Below, piece after piece: positions 8,727 through 17,861 of a stretch of DNA of 64,000 nucleotides (the stretch's first letter is position 1; each line of letters begins with the position of its first letter). This DNA is from Clostridia bacterium (lineage in GTDB: Bacteria > Bacillota > Clostridia > Lachnospirales > Cellulosilyticaceae), in NCBI GenBank assembly GCA_029239755.1, contig JARBUI010000019.1, positions 20,633 to 84,632 of the forward strand, given 5' to 3'. The notes beneath the pieces are model-generated. The model made no database searches. It was given only the letters and a program-made list of their open reading frames with translations, and was not told where the DNA came from. The position numbers and the translations under genes were made by a program.

Positions 8727-8893
8727 TTTACATCCTCCTTATTACTGCATTTTAAAAGCCACATTCATTAATTTATTATAGCAAAATCTTCCTTTAATTT
8801 CTATGCTTATACAACCTCTAATCATCTTATTTAACTAAAAAACAAGGTAGGCATATAAGCCTACCGTTACATTATTTATAAAATATGCTGCTA

Positions 8894-10123
8894 TTAAAAA
8901 GCCCATTCTCCATCTTTAAGTATGCAGAATACTTCCCCTTGTTCAGTAGTTGCTTCAATAGTCATCTCGCCGCAGCCTACCATAAAGTCTTCATGTATCA
9001 TAGAAGTATTGGCTCCAACTTTTTCTAATTCATCTTTATTCATTTTCGTTCCATCTTTTAGATTCGTCGGATAACAATGTCCTATTGCAAAATGACAGGA
9101 AGCATTCTCATCAAATAAGGTGTTAAAGAAAATGGTATTAGACGCTGAAATAGGTGATCCATGAGGCACAATAGCAGCTTCCCCAAGATAATGAGAACCT
9201 TCATCTGTTTCAATCAGTTCTTTAAGCATGCCTTCACCTGTTTTAGCACTGCACTTAACGATTTTACCTTTTTCAAAGGTAAGCGTAAAATCCTCTATTA
9301 AATTGCCGCTGTAGTTAAATGGCTTTGTAGAAGTAAGTGTCCCTTCTACCCCGTATTTATAGGGTATGGTGAAAATTTCTTCTGTTGGCATATTGGCTAC
9401 AAAGTATGTTCCCTTTGTACTATTTTCGCCGCCTCCGAGCCATATATGGTCTTTTGGTAATTCTACCGTTAGATCCGTTCCTGGGGCTGTGTATTTAAGA
9501 GACTTAATACGTTTACTATTTAAGTACTCACATTTAGCGGCCAAATTATCGGTATGCTCTTTCCATGCTTTAGTAGGATCTTCTGCATAAATACGGGTCA
9601 CTTCAAAAATCTTATCCCATAATAATCGGATACTCTCTTCCTCAGATACATTTGGAAACAATTTTCTGCTCCAAGCAGCTGTAGGAATAGATACAACACA
9701 CCATGTTACATCTGAATTAGTAATATACCTCTTGTAGGTCTCTAAAGCCTTCCCGGTAGCTCTTTGATACGCAATTACTTTCCCGGGGTCAACATCTTTT
9801 AAAAGATCAGGGTTGCTCGCACTGATATTGATAAATGCTGCATTTTTTTCTGCAAGCTCATTATACCCATGTGCTATCCAAGCTGGAAATTCCCCAAGTG
9901 TTTCCACTGTTGCATAGGTATAGGTAAGCTTTGTTATCTCTTCATCATTATAGTCAACATAGACCCTTTTTGCTCCAGCCTCATAGGCATACTTTGTAAG
10001 TTCTCTTGCAAAAGCAGCTCCTTCAAGCGGTGATTTAATCATCAAACACTGATCTTTTTGTATATTGACACCTACTTTAATGATAAGCTGTGCATATTTC
10101 TTCAGACTTTCTTCAAAATTCAT
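8894..10123 (-). CDS. Aminopeptidase, M29 family (AmpS/PepS type)
   Basis: A 409-residue M29 metallo-aminopeptidase that removes N-terminal residues from peptides in the cytosol. Family features are clear: LIKVGVNIQKDQCLMIKSP at the start, ELTKYAYEAGAKRVYVDYND, VANMPTEEIFTIP with the first metal-binding Glu, the LGEAAIVP segment, and the HFAIGHCYP and SMIHEDFMVG metal-site motifs near the C-terminus. Length is typical. GAAGGAGGGAG precedes the ATG. The DUF4250 gene lies 20 bases upstream's distance away on its 3' side, so the layout is DUF4250 downstream of this gene's start region only in map order; cotranscription is not established. Confidence 0.93.
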   Translation of the reverse strand: MNFEESLKKYAQLIIKVGVNIQKDQCLMIKSPLEGAAFARELTKYAYEAGAKRVYVDYNDEEITKLTYTYATVETLGEFPAWIAHGYNELAEKNAAFINISASNPDLLKDVDPGKVIAYQRATGKALETYKRYITNSDVTWCVVSIPTAAWSRKLFPNVSEEESIRLLWDKIFEVTRIYAEDPTKAWKEHTDNLAAKCEYLNSKRIKSLKYTAPGTDLTVELPKDHIWLGGGENSTKGTYFVANMPTEEIFTIPYKYGVEGTLTSTKPFNYSGNLIEDFTLTFEKGKIVKCSAKTGEGMLKELIETDEGSHYLGEAAIVPHGSPISASNTIFFNTLFDENASCHFAIGHCYPTNLKDGTKMNKDELEKVGANTSMIHEDFMVGCGEMTIEATTEQGEVFCILKDGEWAF

Positions 10124-10143
10124 AGTTCACTCCCTCCTTCTTA

Positions 10144-10326
10144 CTACTTACTAATAAATTGATTAAGCTTCGCATCATATTCATAGTCTATAGCTTTTAG
10201 CCTTGATATAATGTCTTCTATGTTTTTATCATAAGTAAGACATAAATCCTGCAGTGTATCTGATTCATCTCGTAATTTCATATTGACTATACTAAGCAGC
10301 AAATATGGATCTTTCGCATCTAACAT
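10144..10326 (-). CDS. DUF4250 family small protein
   Basis: A 60-residue protein with the DUF4250 pattern: an N-terminal KDPYLLLSIVNMKLRDE, a middle SLQDLC-like helix and a C-terminal YEYDAKLNQF. Members are short helical cytosolic proteins of unknown function common in Clostridia and Bacteroidetes. It is transcribed toward the aminopeptidase gene, which starts 20 bases after its stop codon, so the two probably share a transcript. The ribosome binding site (GAAAGGGAAAG) is modest. Confidence 0.8.
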   Translation of the reverse strand: MLDAKDPYLLLSIVNMKLRDESDTLQDLCLTYDKNIEDIISRLKAIDYEYDAKLNQFISK

Positions 10327-10384
10327 ATTCTTTCCCTTTCTTCATTTGTTTATGAGTATCATTTTCTTAAATGCATTAATTAGC

Positions 10385-11827
10385 TTAACTTTTAATACCT
10401 AGCTTCATATAGGACTTAACCTTAGTTCCTATATTTCCGGGAGTATTCCCCAGCTCTTCAATAGGAATAATGACAGTGACCTTAGTTCCCTTGCCTTCTG
10501 TGCTCTCTATATCAATCTTACCTTTATGAAGTTCAATGATTCTTTTAACAATTGTAAGCCCAAGTCCGCTTCCCTCATGCTTCTCCCTGCTTTTATCTCC
10601 CCGGTACATTCTTTCAAAAACATATGGCAAATCTTCTTTAGCTATACCTATTCCAGTATCTTCTATTATAATACTACATTCCTTATTTCTAGTCATTGTT
10701 GTAACGATAATTTCTCCCTTTTTATCCGTAAACTTAAAAGCGTTTGAAAGAAGGTTCATCCAAAGCTGCTTGATCGAATCCCTATCAGCTAATATGATTA
10801 CATTCTGAGAGGCACTATCATTTAACTGATACTTTATTTTTTTCTCTTTAGCTACTATTTTAAATGCATCAAATACATCTTTTATACTTTCATTTAAGCT
10901 CAGCGGCCTCATTTCCATATTATTTTCAGCCTCTTCTGCATTTTTAAGCTTGTCTAAATTATTAAGCAGTTTACCAAAACGTACCACCTCTTTATAGAGC
11001 AGCTGCATTTGTTCTTCATCTATCGGATAAAATCCATCAATCATAGCCTCTAAATTACTCTGCAAAATATGCAGTGGGGTTCTGATTTCATGCGATACAT
11101 CTGATATGAGTTTTTTTCTTATGGTATCTTGACTTTCAAGTCTTTGAGCTAAGTAGTTCATACTATATCTTAAAGTTTCTATTTCTTTAATCTTACTTTT
11201 ACAGTGATATCTTGCACTGAGCTTGCCATCAGCAAGATCTATAGATGTTTTGGAAATACCATAAATATGATGCGTGAAGAGTCTGGAAATATAAAGGCCT
11301 AATAGACTAAAAAAACCTAAAATTATAGTACCGCACCAGAGTATTGTGCGATTAACATTTGCTTGAAACATAAGATCATTGGTAGATAAAATGGCTGAAC
11401 TATAGTAGCCTATCCTTGCATATCCAACTAATACACCAGCTTTACTATAAATCGGTCTGTCCTCAAAGCGATAAGGCAGGGCATTATAGGGTATGAGCAC
11501 TTTATCATTTTTCTTAATCTTATCTAGCAGCTGCTCCTGGGTTGTTCCCCAAATAAATTTTTTATCTGGTGTTAGTACAGAAATTGCAAAATTGCCCATA
11601 TACGTTTCAATAATAAGTTCCTGTCCTATATTATGATTCCACTCATCAACTTCATATAAATCCTGCAGCACACCTACAATGGCATCACCTGCCCTTTTAA
11701 TATTTGCCATTGTATAGACTTCAAAATGTCTTTGAATCGAGATATTAACAGCATATGAGATAGTAAAAATAATGAAAGTACCCAAGGTTAATAAAATCCC
11801 AAATACTTGTTTACGCATCGTAATCAT
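10385..11827 (-). CDS. Sensor histidine kinase
   Basis: A 480-residue membrane histidine kinase. Transmembrane helices at about 8-29 and 161-183 enclose an extracytoplasmic sensor of some 130 residues. A HAMP segment (about 184-236) and a HisKA domain with ISDVSHEIRTPLH follow, His246 being the phosphorylated residue. The HATPase domain shows the N box (LLSNAFKFT), G1 (IEDTGIGI) and G2 (GSGLGLTIVKRI). Its start overlaps the stop of the response regulator gene as ATGA, so the two are translationally coupled. The stimulus is unknown; no target genes are adjacent. Confidence 0.95.
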   Translation of the reverse strand: MITMRKQVFGILLTLGTFIIFTISYAVNISIQRHFEVYTMANIKRAGDAIVGVLQDLYEVDEWNHNIGQELIIETYMGNFAISVLTPDKKFIWGTTQEQLLDKIKKNDKVLIPYNALPYRFEDRPIYSKAGVLVGYARIGYYSSAILSTNDLMFQANVNRTILWCGTIILGFFSLLGLYISRLFTHHIYGISKTSIDLADGKLSARYHCKSKIKEIETLRYSMNYLAQRLESQDTIRKKLISDVSHEIRTPLHILQSNLEAMIDGFYPIDEEQMQLLYKEVVRFGKLLNNLDKLKNAEEAENNMEMRPLSLNESIKDVFDAFKIVAKEKKIKYQLNDSASQNVIILADRDSIKQLWMNLLSNAFKFTDKKGEIIVTTMTRNKECSIIIEDTGIGIAKEDLPYVFERMYRGDKSREKHEGSGLGLTIVKRIIELHKGKIDIESTEGKGTKVTVIIPIEELGNTPGNIGTKVKSYMKLGIKS

Positions 11828-12510
11828 GTTGCGTCCCCTTCAAACTTGTAACCTATACCTGTAACAGTCTTAATATATTTTGGCGTTTTAGTATCCTGCT
11901 CTATCTTTTTCCTAAGGTTCTTAATGTGGACATCAATCGTTCGGTCAAATCCGTCAAAATCTATCCCCATAACGGCTTCTATGAGCTGGTCTCTTGTAAA
12001 GACTCTTCCTGGTGAACTTGCTAGTTCATAAAGCAGCTCAAACTCATTTGGAGTCAGCGGAATCTCTTCATTATCAACCTTTATTACCCGTTCCTCCAGG
12101 TAAATTTTCAAACGCCCTTTATCAAATATAAGTATATCTTTGTTTTCTTCCCTTTGTTTTCGCATATCAAGAGCTTTAACTCTTGCAACAACTTCTCTTG
12201 GACTAACGGGCTTAACAAGATATTCATCTGCCCCTATAGTAAAGCCGTCTATTTTACTGTCTAGATTCCCTTTTGCAGTGATCATAAAGATATAAGTATT
12301 TGATATTTGTCTCATTTCTTTACATATATCTTCTCCTTGAATATCTGGGAGCATTAAATCCAGCAAAACAATGTCTATTTTCTGATGATAAAATATATCA
12401 AGTCCCTCTCTGCCCGTATAGCAGGTATAGACTTTATACCCTTCCTTTTCAAGATACTTTGTCATAATATCTGCTACCCTTGCTTCATCTTCAATAATTA
12501 ATATATTCAT
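11824..12510 (-). CDS. Response regulator, OmpR/PhoB family
   Basis: A 228-residue regulator: receiver domain with Asp51 in VLLDLMLPD, acidic pair at 7-8 and Lys near 101 in LVKPVS, then an OmpR-type winged helix with ELLYELASSPGRVFTRDQL and DRTIDVHIKNLRKKIE. I chose the ATG at 12510, with GGGTGAG upstream. A TTG six codons earlier would place the start inside that ribosome binding site. It is the first gene of the two-component operon and its stop overlaps the kinase start by four bases. Confidence 0.95.
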   Translation of the reverse strand: MNILIIEDEARVADIMTKYLEKEGYKVYTCYTGREGLDIFYHQKIDIVLLDLMLPDIQGEDICKEMRQISNTYIFMITAKGNLDSKIDGFTIGADEYLVKPVSPREVVARVKALDMRKQREENKDILIFDKGRLKIYLEERVIKVDNEEIPLTPNEFELLYELASSPGRVFTRDQLIEAVMGIDFDGFDRTIDVHIKNLRKKIEQDTKTPKYIKTVTGIGYKFEGDAT

Positions 12511-12647
12511 AAGGCTCACCCTTTTCAATTAAGTTTTATCTTACCTCTCATAATACTATTTACTATCTTTTATTATAAACCAAGTATATGAAGAAAATTA
12601 AAAGTTTGGCTTAAATACAATAACTTATTTTTCAAGTACATTAATTG

Positions 12648-12676
12648 TTGATAATTTTTAGTTTATACTTTACAAT
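12648..12676 (+). promoter_or_regulatory. Promoter of the small HTH gene
   Basis: TTGATA at 12648-12653 and TACAAT at 12671-12676 are separated by exactly 17 bases, a good housekeeping-sigma promoter. The HTH start codon lies 30 bases downstream of the -10. Confidence 0.7.
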
Positions 12677-12705
12677 AGTAAATATATTGGTAAGGGGGCG
12701 TTAAA

Positions 12706-12939
12706 ATGAAATATTCATTTGATGATAAAAACCATTTAATAGATTTTATATGTACTGAGATAATTACAACAGCTGAGGCTACTTCAATACTGAATTGTTC
12801 ACGGCAATATCTTGATGAACTTGTAAGCAAAGGTAAGATTACCCCTATCAAAACAATTAATCGCGTACGACTATACTGGAAAAATGACATAATTGATTTA
12901 CTAAACAAGAAAATGGACATTAAAAAAGCTAGCCTCTAA
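12706..12939 (+). CDS. Small excisionase/MerR-type helix-turn-helix protein
   Basis: A 77-residue protein whose central part (TTAEATSILNCSRQYLDELVSKGKITPIKTINRVRLYWKNDIIDLLNKK) fits the compact winged helix of excisionase/DNA-binding family proteins: a helix that recognises DNA after LNCSRQYL, then a short wing leading to a hydrophobic strand. The residues before it are unrelated to phage excisionases, and no integrase or attachment site is near, so a host transcription factor is more likely. GGGGGCG precedes the ATG. It is transcribed toward ftsH and its last four bases overlap the end of that gene. Targets are unknown. Confidence 0.75.
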   Translation: MKYSFDDKNHLIDFICTEIITTAEATSILNCSRQYLDELVSKGKITPIKTINRVRLYWKNDIIDLLNKKMDIKKASL

Positions 12940-12954
12940 TAAAAGAAGCTAGCT
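12921..12954 (-). terminator. Terminator of ftsH, embedded in the convergent gene overlap
   Basis: On the minus strand the arms AGCTAGC (12948-12954) and GCTAGCT (12927-12933) pair around a 14-base loop that contains the ftsH stop codon, and six T residues follow (12922-12927). The hairpin therefore lies inside both the end of ftsH and the last codons of the HTH gene. Confidence 0.7.
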
Positions 12955-14675
12955 ATTTCTGACTCTTCAAGAGTCTCTTTTTCTAAAAGAGCTTGTGTAA
13001 GTTCATCTAAAATACCTCTATGATCTATAATTAAATCTTTAGTTTCATGATACAGCCTTTTCATTTCCTCTGAGCACTTCTTCACTAATGAGGTATTATC
13101 TAACGTATCTTGTCCCATAATGATTCCTAGATTAATGAGTCCCACTTCTTCATCCATGCCATACTTTACAATATAGTCTTTTATATACTGACTGGCTTTT
13201 TCGATATCATTACTTGCACCAGTAGTGACATTTTCCACACCAAATACAATTTCTTCTGCTGCTCTGCCCGCCAAACTTATTTTAATCTGATTAAGAATCT
13301 CTTTTTTGGTCAAATACATTTTATCCTTTGGAATATTCATGCTAAAGCCGCCGGCTCCCTTAGTGCTGGGAATAATCGTAACCTTAGCCACACTATTATC
13401 CGGAGCAACAAGTTTCGTGACAAGTGCATGTCCCGCTTCATGAAATGCTGTTATTTCTCTGTCTAATTGAGTGATAGAGCTTCTGTCCTTCTTTTCTTTT
13501 CCAGCAATAACTGTATAAAAAGCTGTCTGGATATCTTGTTTCTCAATAACTGAAATATTACTTTTAGCAGCTGAAATAGCTGCTTCATTCAGAAGATTTT
13601 CAAGCATCGCTCCTGTAAAATAAACGGTCTGCTTAGCAAGTGCTTTTGTATCCACATCATCTGAGATAGGTTTATTTTTGAGATGTAGTTTAATAATCTG
13701 TTCCCTTGCGTTAACATCTGGATATCCAACTTCAATATGCCTGTCAAATCTTCCCGGCCTAAGAAGTGCATCATCCAGCATATCAAGTCTATTAGTCGCT
13801 GCAATAATCACAATGCCTTCATCTTCCTTAAATCCAGACATTTCTGTTAGAAGTGCATTAAGTGTCTGATCCTTTTCATCATTGCTATTAGCTGCATTAT
13901 GACTTCTCTTTTTTCCTATTGCATCTATCTCATCAATAAAAATAACTGCCTTCTTATGTTTCCTAGCTTCTGCAAAAATTTCTCTTACCCTGCTTGCTCC
14001 TACTCCTACATATAACTGCACAAAATCTGATCCACTTACCGAGAAAAAGGCTACATCAGCCTCTTTAGCAATAGCTTTTGCCATAAGCGTCTTACCTGTC
14101 CCTGGCGGTCCGTAGAGGATAATGCCTTTTGGCATTCTAGCACCCATCTTAACGTACTTATCAGGACTTTTTATAAAGTCTATAACATCCTGTACTTGTT
14201 CTTTTGCTTCAACGTTCCCAGCAATATTTGAAAAATCTTGGGTAAGCCTATTGGCTTCAACAGGACTAGCACTTAAACTCATCATACCGCCGCCCATACC
14301 ACGCTTTTTGGCATTTGCGAATATAAAAACACCTAAACCAACAAAAAGAAGCATACTAAAAATAGATTGAGCAAAGTAGGAGCTACTATTACTGCTTTCA
14401 GTAACTTTCACACCACTAAGCAGCAATTTTTCTTTGAATCCTTCTACCCTGGGGTTATCCGTAAGATAAGTTGACTCATCCCCAACTTGCTTAAATTTTA
14501 ATTTTGCATCACTGCTTATGATGACTTCTTCGATTTGTTTTTCATTCATCATTGTTAAAAACTGTGTATAATTCACATCTGACAGCCTAGAATGTTTATT
14601 AATATAAATCCCTACTACAACTGCTATCAGTACTACACCTATCATGATATATCTTAAATACTTTTTTTTAGTCAT
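12936..14675 (-). CDS. ftsH: ATP-dependent zinc metalloprotease FtsH
   Basis: A 579-residue FtsH, the membrane-anchored AAA protease that degrades misassembled membrane proteins and some regulators. From the chosen start there are transmembrane helices at about 6-25 and 97-116, an AAA module with GPPGTGKT, the pore loop FVQLYVG, Walker B IFIDEID and the second region of homology [17 protein letters not shown]. The protease domain follows with the zinc motif HEAGH. I start at the ATG at 14675, behind GGGAGG; a longer in-frame reading adds 21 residues without support. It is somewhat shorter than Bacillus FtsH, mainly at the C-terminus, and may be a second copy. Confidence 0.95.
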   Translation of the reverse strand: MTKKKYLRYIMIGVVLIAVVVGIYINKHSRLSDVNYTQFLTMMNEKQIEEVIISSDAKLKFKQVGDESTYLTDNPRVEGFKEKLLLSGVKVTESSNSSSYFAQSIFSMLLFVGLGVFIFANAKKRGMGGGMMSLSASPVEANRLTQDFSNIAGNVEAKEQVQDVIDFIKSPDKYVKMGARMPKGIILYGPPGTGKTLMAKAIAKEADVAFFSVSGSDFVQLYVGVGASRVREIFAEARKHKKAVIFIDEIDAIGKKRSHNAANSNDEKDQTLNALLTEMSGFKEDEGIVIIAATNRLDMLDDALLRPGRFDRHIEVGYPDVNAREQIIKLHLKNKPISDDVDTKALAKQTVYFTGAMLENLLNEAAISAAKSNISVIEKQDIQTAFYTVIAGKEKKDRSSITQLDREITAFHEAGHALVTKLVAPDNSVAKVTIIPSTKGAGGFSMNIPKDKMYLTKKEILNQIKISLAGRAAEEIVFGVENVTTGASNDIEKASQYIKDYIVKYGMDEEVGLINLGIIMGQDTLDNTSLVKKCSEEMKRLYHETKDLIIDHRGILDELTQALLEKETLEESEIASFFY

Positions 14676-14803
14676 GCTGCAGCCTCCCACGATTAGATAA
14701 CTCTCTATGTTTATAATAGGGGGTATCCCTAATTGCATTATACTTTACATAAGTTCCTCTATGCATTAGTGTTTATATGGTAATAGCCATCCTAAAAAAG
14801 CAT

Positions 14804-14908
14804 AAAAAAAGTGGAGAAAGACGACGGGTCTTTCTCCATGAGAGAAGGTATTTTATTCTAGGGGTAGCAAATAGTTTCATATTTGCCGTAACATCTGGGG
14901 GAAGTTAC
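14804..14908 (-). ncRNA. Candidate small RNA with C-rich loop
   Basis: A transcription unit without an ORF on the minus strand. An extended -10 (TGC then TATAAT) at 14915-14923 predicts a start near 14908. Three hairpins follow: GTAAC/GTTAC with the loop UUCCCCCAGAU (14888-14908), a perfect 7-bp stem GCAAATA/TATTTGC (14867-14886), and a 10-bp terminator stem (14812-14838) followed by seven T residues. The C-rich loop and a CCCC between hairpins are complementary to the AGGGGG ribosome binding sites common here, as in trans-acting C-rich-loop sRNAs of other Firmicutes. No known class is recognised. Confidence 0.6.
14812..14838 (-). terminator. Terminator of the candidate small RNA
   Basis: Perfect 10-bp stem (14812-14821 with 14829-14838), seven-base loop, followed on the minus strand by seven consecutive T residues (14804-14810). 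Confidence 0.8.
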
Positions 14909-14914
14909 AAACAT

Positions 14915-14923
14915 ATTATAGCA
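14915..14923 (-). promoter_or_regulatory. Extended -10 promoter of the candidate small RNA
   Basis: On the minus strand the sequence reads TGCTATAAT, a perfect extended -10 hexamer. The -35 region is weak, which is usual when the TG extension is present. Confidence 0.6.
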
Positions 14924-15168
14924 ACTATTTAGCAGAAAGTATGCCCTATTTTTTTCATTTTTCAAATCTGTATTTTGTTGAATATGCTAATACACAATTT
15001 TTATTTGGTAATTAATAAATCAACCATTTCTTTTAAGAACTTGTCCTTTGTATATTTTGCTTAAAAATTTGTCGATTTTAGTAGTAAAAAAAAATTTTTC
15101 TACATTTAATACATTTTTAATCAAGTAAAAAACATTTTTTTATAAATTTTTCAAACCGTTATCGACTC

Positions 15169-15408
15169 TTATTTTTTCATTATATTCTTTGTGCCTGAAT
15201 ACATACCAACTGAGGTAAAGCCAAGGTATATTCCTTTTAAAACACCCTGCTTAATGTCTCCCTCTGCTAGATACACTGTTCCAAGTATAACCCCTAGCAC
15301 AAGCGCTGCAACTGGGCAAAACCTCAGTGGTAAACCTATATTTTTAAGAATCTCAACTCCCCCAAGTATAATAGGTGCAAGCATTATATCATATGCTTTA
15401 ACTTCCAT
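15169..15408 (-). CDS. Small two-helix membrane protein, holin-like
   Basis: A 79-residue protein with two hydrophobic segments (about 8-24 and 33-49) and a glycine-rich third part ending in Lys-Lys. Similar small proteins are annotated as phage holins or holin-like proteins. The pattern of an N-terminal ILGGVEILKNIGLP followed by FCPVAALVLGVILG resembles those with a helix breaker between the segments. No endolysin or other phage gene is adjacent, so it may be a domesticated or unrelated membrane protein. Ribosome binding site GAGAGGA lies before the ATG. Confidence 0.65.
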   Translation of the reverse strand: MEVKAYDIMLAPIILGGVEILKNIGLPLRFCPVAALVLGVILGTVYLAEGDIKQGVLKGIYLGFTSVGMYSGTKNIMKK

Positions 15409-15578
15409 CTTCCTCTCCTCTTTTCTGATAATCCTTCCTTTCTTATGTTTTTCTTTTGAATATGTATGTTTTATCCTTTTATATATATGTTATGACTCTA
15501 TGATGTATACTGTGTATAATCTTACAATAACTTAACATCTGTTAAATAGCCTGGCACCTTAGCTAATACTTCCTCGTG

Positions 15579-15614
15579 CAAAAAAAGCCATTCGAAAAAT
15601 ATCTTCTATGGCTT
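15579..15614 (-). terminator. Terminator downstream of cheB
   Basis: Arms AAGCCAT (15585-15591) and ATGGCTT (15608-15614) form a stem; on the minus strand it is followed by a run of T residues (15580-15586). It lies 36 bases after the cheB stop. Confidence 0.65.
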
Positions 15615-15649
15615 GTCATTCTATAAAATTATCTGCTTCCATATTTAAT

Positions 15650-16687
15650 TTATACACTCTGCCGCAGCATCGAACACAGCACTTGTGAAATATTATCCAG
15701 TGAAGTTTGTTTTTCAACTGCTCCAATTTCAAACGCTACCTTTGGCATACCATAAACAACGCATGATGCTGCATCTTGTCCAATAGTTCTTGCTCCTTTT
15801 TGTCTCATAGCTAATAAACCTTTTGCCCCATCATAACCCATCCCTGTTAAAATAATGCCAATAGCATTTGCTGAACATTCTTTAGCAACAGATTCAAATA
15901 ATACATCTACAGAAGGGCAATGTCCATTTTTCTTCTCGCCATGAGCTACTAAAACCTTATACCTAGCACCTATCTTTTTAATACTCATATGCTGATCACC
16001 TGGAGCAATTAATACCTTTCCCGGTTCTAAATAATCGCCTGACTCCGCTTCTTTTACTGCGAATCCCGTTTGATTATTAAGTCTTTCTGCAAACATTCGT
16101 GAAAACATAGGAGGTATATGCTGAACAATTACGATTCCTGGCATCTCTTTTGGCAACTGTTTTAAAAGGTTGGAAATGGCCTCAGTCCCTCCAGTTGAAG
16201 CTCCAATTGCAACCACCCTCTGTATATCCATTCTTCCGTTTCCGTTTAGTCCTATATTAAGATTCTCATTTCCTCTTATGTGTGGCTGCATAACCTTCGC
16301 GCTTGCAGCTATTTTTATTTTTGCAATAATATCTTGAATAAATCCTTCTACCCCTTGCGCAGACTGCATATTAGGTTTTGTAACGAAATCTACAGCCCCA
16401 GCATTCATTGCATCAAAAACAGCATCACTAATAGAGCTTACCACAATAACCGGAAGAGGATACTGAGGTAATAACCGCTTTATAAAATCAATTCCGTTCA
16501 TTTTTGGCATTTCTACATCGCATGTCATAACATCTGGCTGATACTGTAATATCTTATCCCTTGCATCAAAAGGATCAATTGCTTTAGCGACTACTTCTAT
16601 TTCTAAGTCTGTAGAAATCCCTCTGGATAAAACTTCTCTAAAAAGCAAGCTATCATCTAAAATTAATACCTTTATTTTCTTTTTCAT
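15650..16687 (-). CDS. cheB: Chemotaxis protein-glutamate methylesterase CheB
   Basis: A 345-residue CheB. The receiver domain has acidic residues at 11-12 and Asp57 in MTCDVEMPKMNG. The C-terminal methylesterase/deamidase domain has the catalytic Ser in IGASTGGTEA, His in IVQHIPP and Asp in TGMGYDGAKG. It removes methyl groups from chemoreceptors when phosphorylated by CheA, resetting sensitivity, and may also deamidate them. No cheA, cheW or receptor gene is in the window, so this is an orphan copy placed 176 bases after cheX. GGGAGGTG precedes the ATG. Confidence 0.96.
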   Translation of the reverse strand: MKKKIKVLILDDSLLFREVLSRGISTDLEIEVVAKAIDPFDARDKILQYQPDVMTCDVEMPKMNGIDFIKRLLPQYPLPVIVVSSISDAVFDAMNAGAVDFVTKPNMQSAQGVEGFIQDIIAKIKIAASAKVMQPHIRGNENLNIGLNGNGRMDIQRVVAIGASTGGTEAISNLLKQLPKEMPGIVIVQHIPPMFSRMFAERLNNQTGFAVKEAESGDYLEPGKVLIAPGDQHMSIKKIGARYKVLVAHGEKKNGHCPSVDVLFESVAKECSANAIGIILTGMGYDGAKGLLAMRQKGARTIGQDAASCVVYGMPKVAFEIGAVEKQTSLDNISQVLCSMLRQSV

Positions 16688-16863
16688 AGGAACACCTCCC
16701 TATCTCTATTTAATAACTACAGTATTTCCTTTTCAAGCAAAGAAATAACATATATATTATATTGTAGTTACACTCATGTTTTTATACCATTAAGATATGA
16801 GGCATCTGGTTATTAAGTGCTACTATTCTAATAGCTCTCAGGGTGCTGTCATTACTTAAATCT

Positions 16864-17331
16864 TTAACTTACTTTATGGATAATGTCTATATCCATAGTA
16901 TCCCCATCCTCAAACTCTAATGGTACACAAACTGTTACAGACTTTGCGGGACTAAACTGCATATTTTCTCCTGTTAAAACAGTTGGAGGCGTTATATCTA
17001 CTCCAATATCTTTTTGTGAGAAAATACTAGCTGTATTCCCCAAAATCATATTGCATAGCTCAGCTATTGCACTTTTAGCAATTTCATCTAATTCTGGAAC
17101 TGGCATACCGCCTAACATAAAAGATACAATCTTACAAGCCAGTGGCTTTTTAAAGGACATAATAACAGTCCCTTGTATTGACCCGGTTATACCAATTAAA
17201 ACTGCAACATGTTCCCCCTTTTTAGGAATATCTTTAGTATATATACTGCCTAGAACTGGATCAAGTCCCGTAGTTTGTCTAATAATATTTTGACTTGCTT
17301 CTACAAACGGATTAATATATTCAACTTTCAT
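16864..17331 (-). CDS. cheX: Chemotaxis phosphatase CheX-like protein
   Basis: A 155-residue protein of the CheC/CheX/FliY phosphatase family. Its signature is SAIAELCNMILGNTAS (about residues 86-101), with the Glu and Asn that in the family catalyse dephosphorylation of CheY-P; only one such motif is present, as in CheX. The N-terminal part (VEYINPFVEASQNIIRQTTG) is also typical of CheX. It precedes cheB in the same direction, consistent with joint control of adaptation and signal termination. The ATG is preceded by a weak GGAAGTAATAGGG site. Confidence 0.9.
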   Translation of the reverse strand: MKVEYINPFVEASQNIIRQTTGLDPVLGSIYTKDIPKKGEHVAVLIGITGSIQGTVIMSFKKPLACKIVSFMLGGMPVPELDEIAKSAIAELCNMILGNTASIFSQKDIGVDITPPTVLTGENMQFSPAKSVTVCVPLEFEDGDTMDIDIIHKVS

Positions 17332-17861
17332 CCCTATTACTTCCTCTCATTTCACTTATCAATTATTTATTATTCGCTCCAATATACCTTTATTTCAATA
17401 TTCCTAAACGTCTCATAGCTTTTTCATTTAAATTACAATATAAAACAGTTGAAACTTTTCGAACTATTCTGAAATTATCTCCAAAAAAAAAGTAATAAAT
17501 TAACTCTATTTTTTATGTAAGTACTCTTATTATTACTGCTAACATTTACCTAGTAATTCTTTGTCTAATACAATTATAAAAATAGTCTATAATTTTGTCA
17601 AGAAATAACACTTTTTAGATTGCTTGTATACATTTAGACTATATTTTGTCACTTTATATATATTGTTAACCCCTTGTGAATCCTATAACAATTAAATTAA
17701 TGTCTCTAAATCTCAAGAAGATGATTTGACTATAAAATTTTCTGACTAACTTCAATAAAGCGATAAGTTAATCTTTTTATTTCAAAAGAAAAATTGTCAG
17801 ATTATGCGAATTAAAGACGAATTAAATCTATGAATAGTAATACATCTGAAGCGAGGACATT
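17332..17861. other. Gene-poor AT-rich intergenic region
   Basis: About 530 bases between the divergent starts of cheX and the 125-residue gene. I see no ORF with a ribosome binding site, no tRNA-like fold and no repeat. Promoters for both flanking genes must lie here, but the many AT-rich hexamers make specific calls unsafe. Confidence 0.5.

Noticed and set aside
15169..15408. Prophage remnant suggested by a holin-like protein and a nearby excisionase-like HTH protein at 12706
   Set aside because: The genes are on opposite strands, separated by ftsH, with no integrase, structural gene, endolysin or attachment-site repeat.
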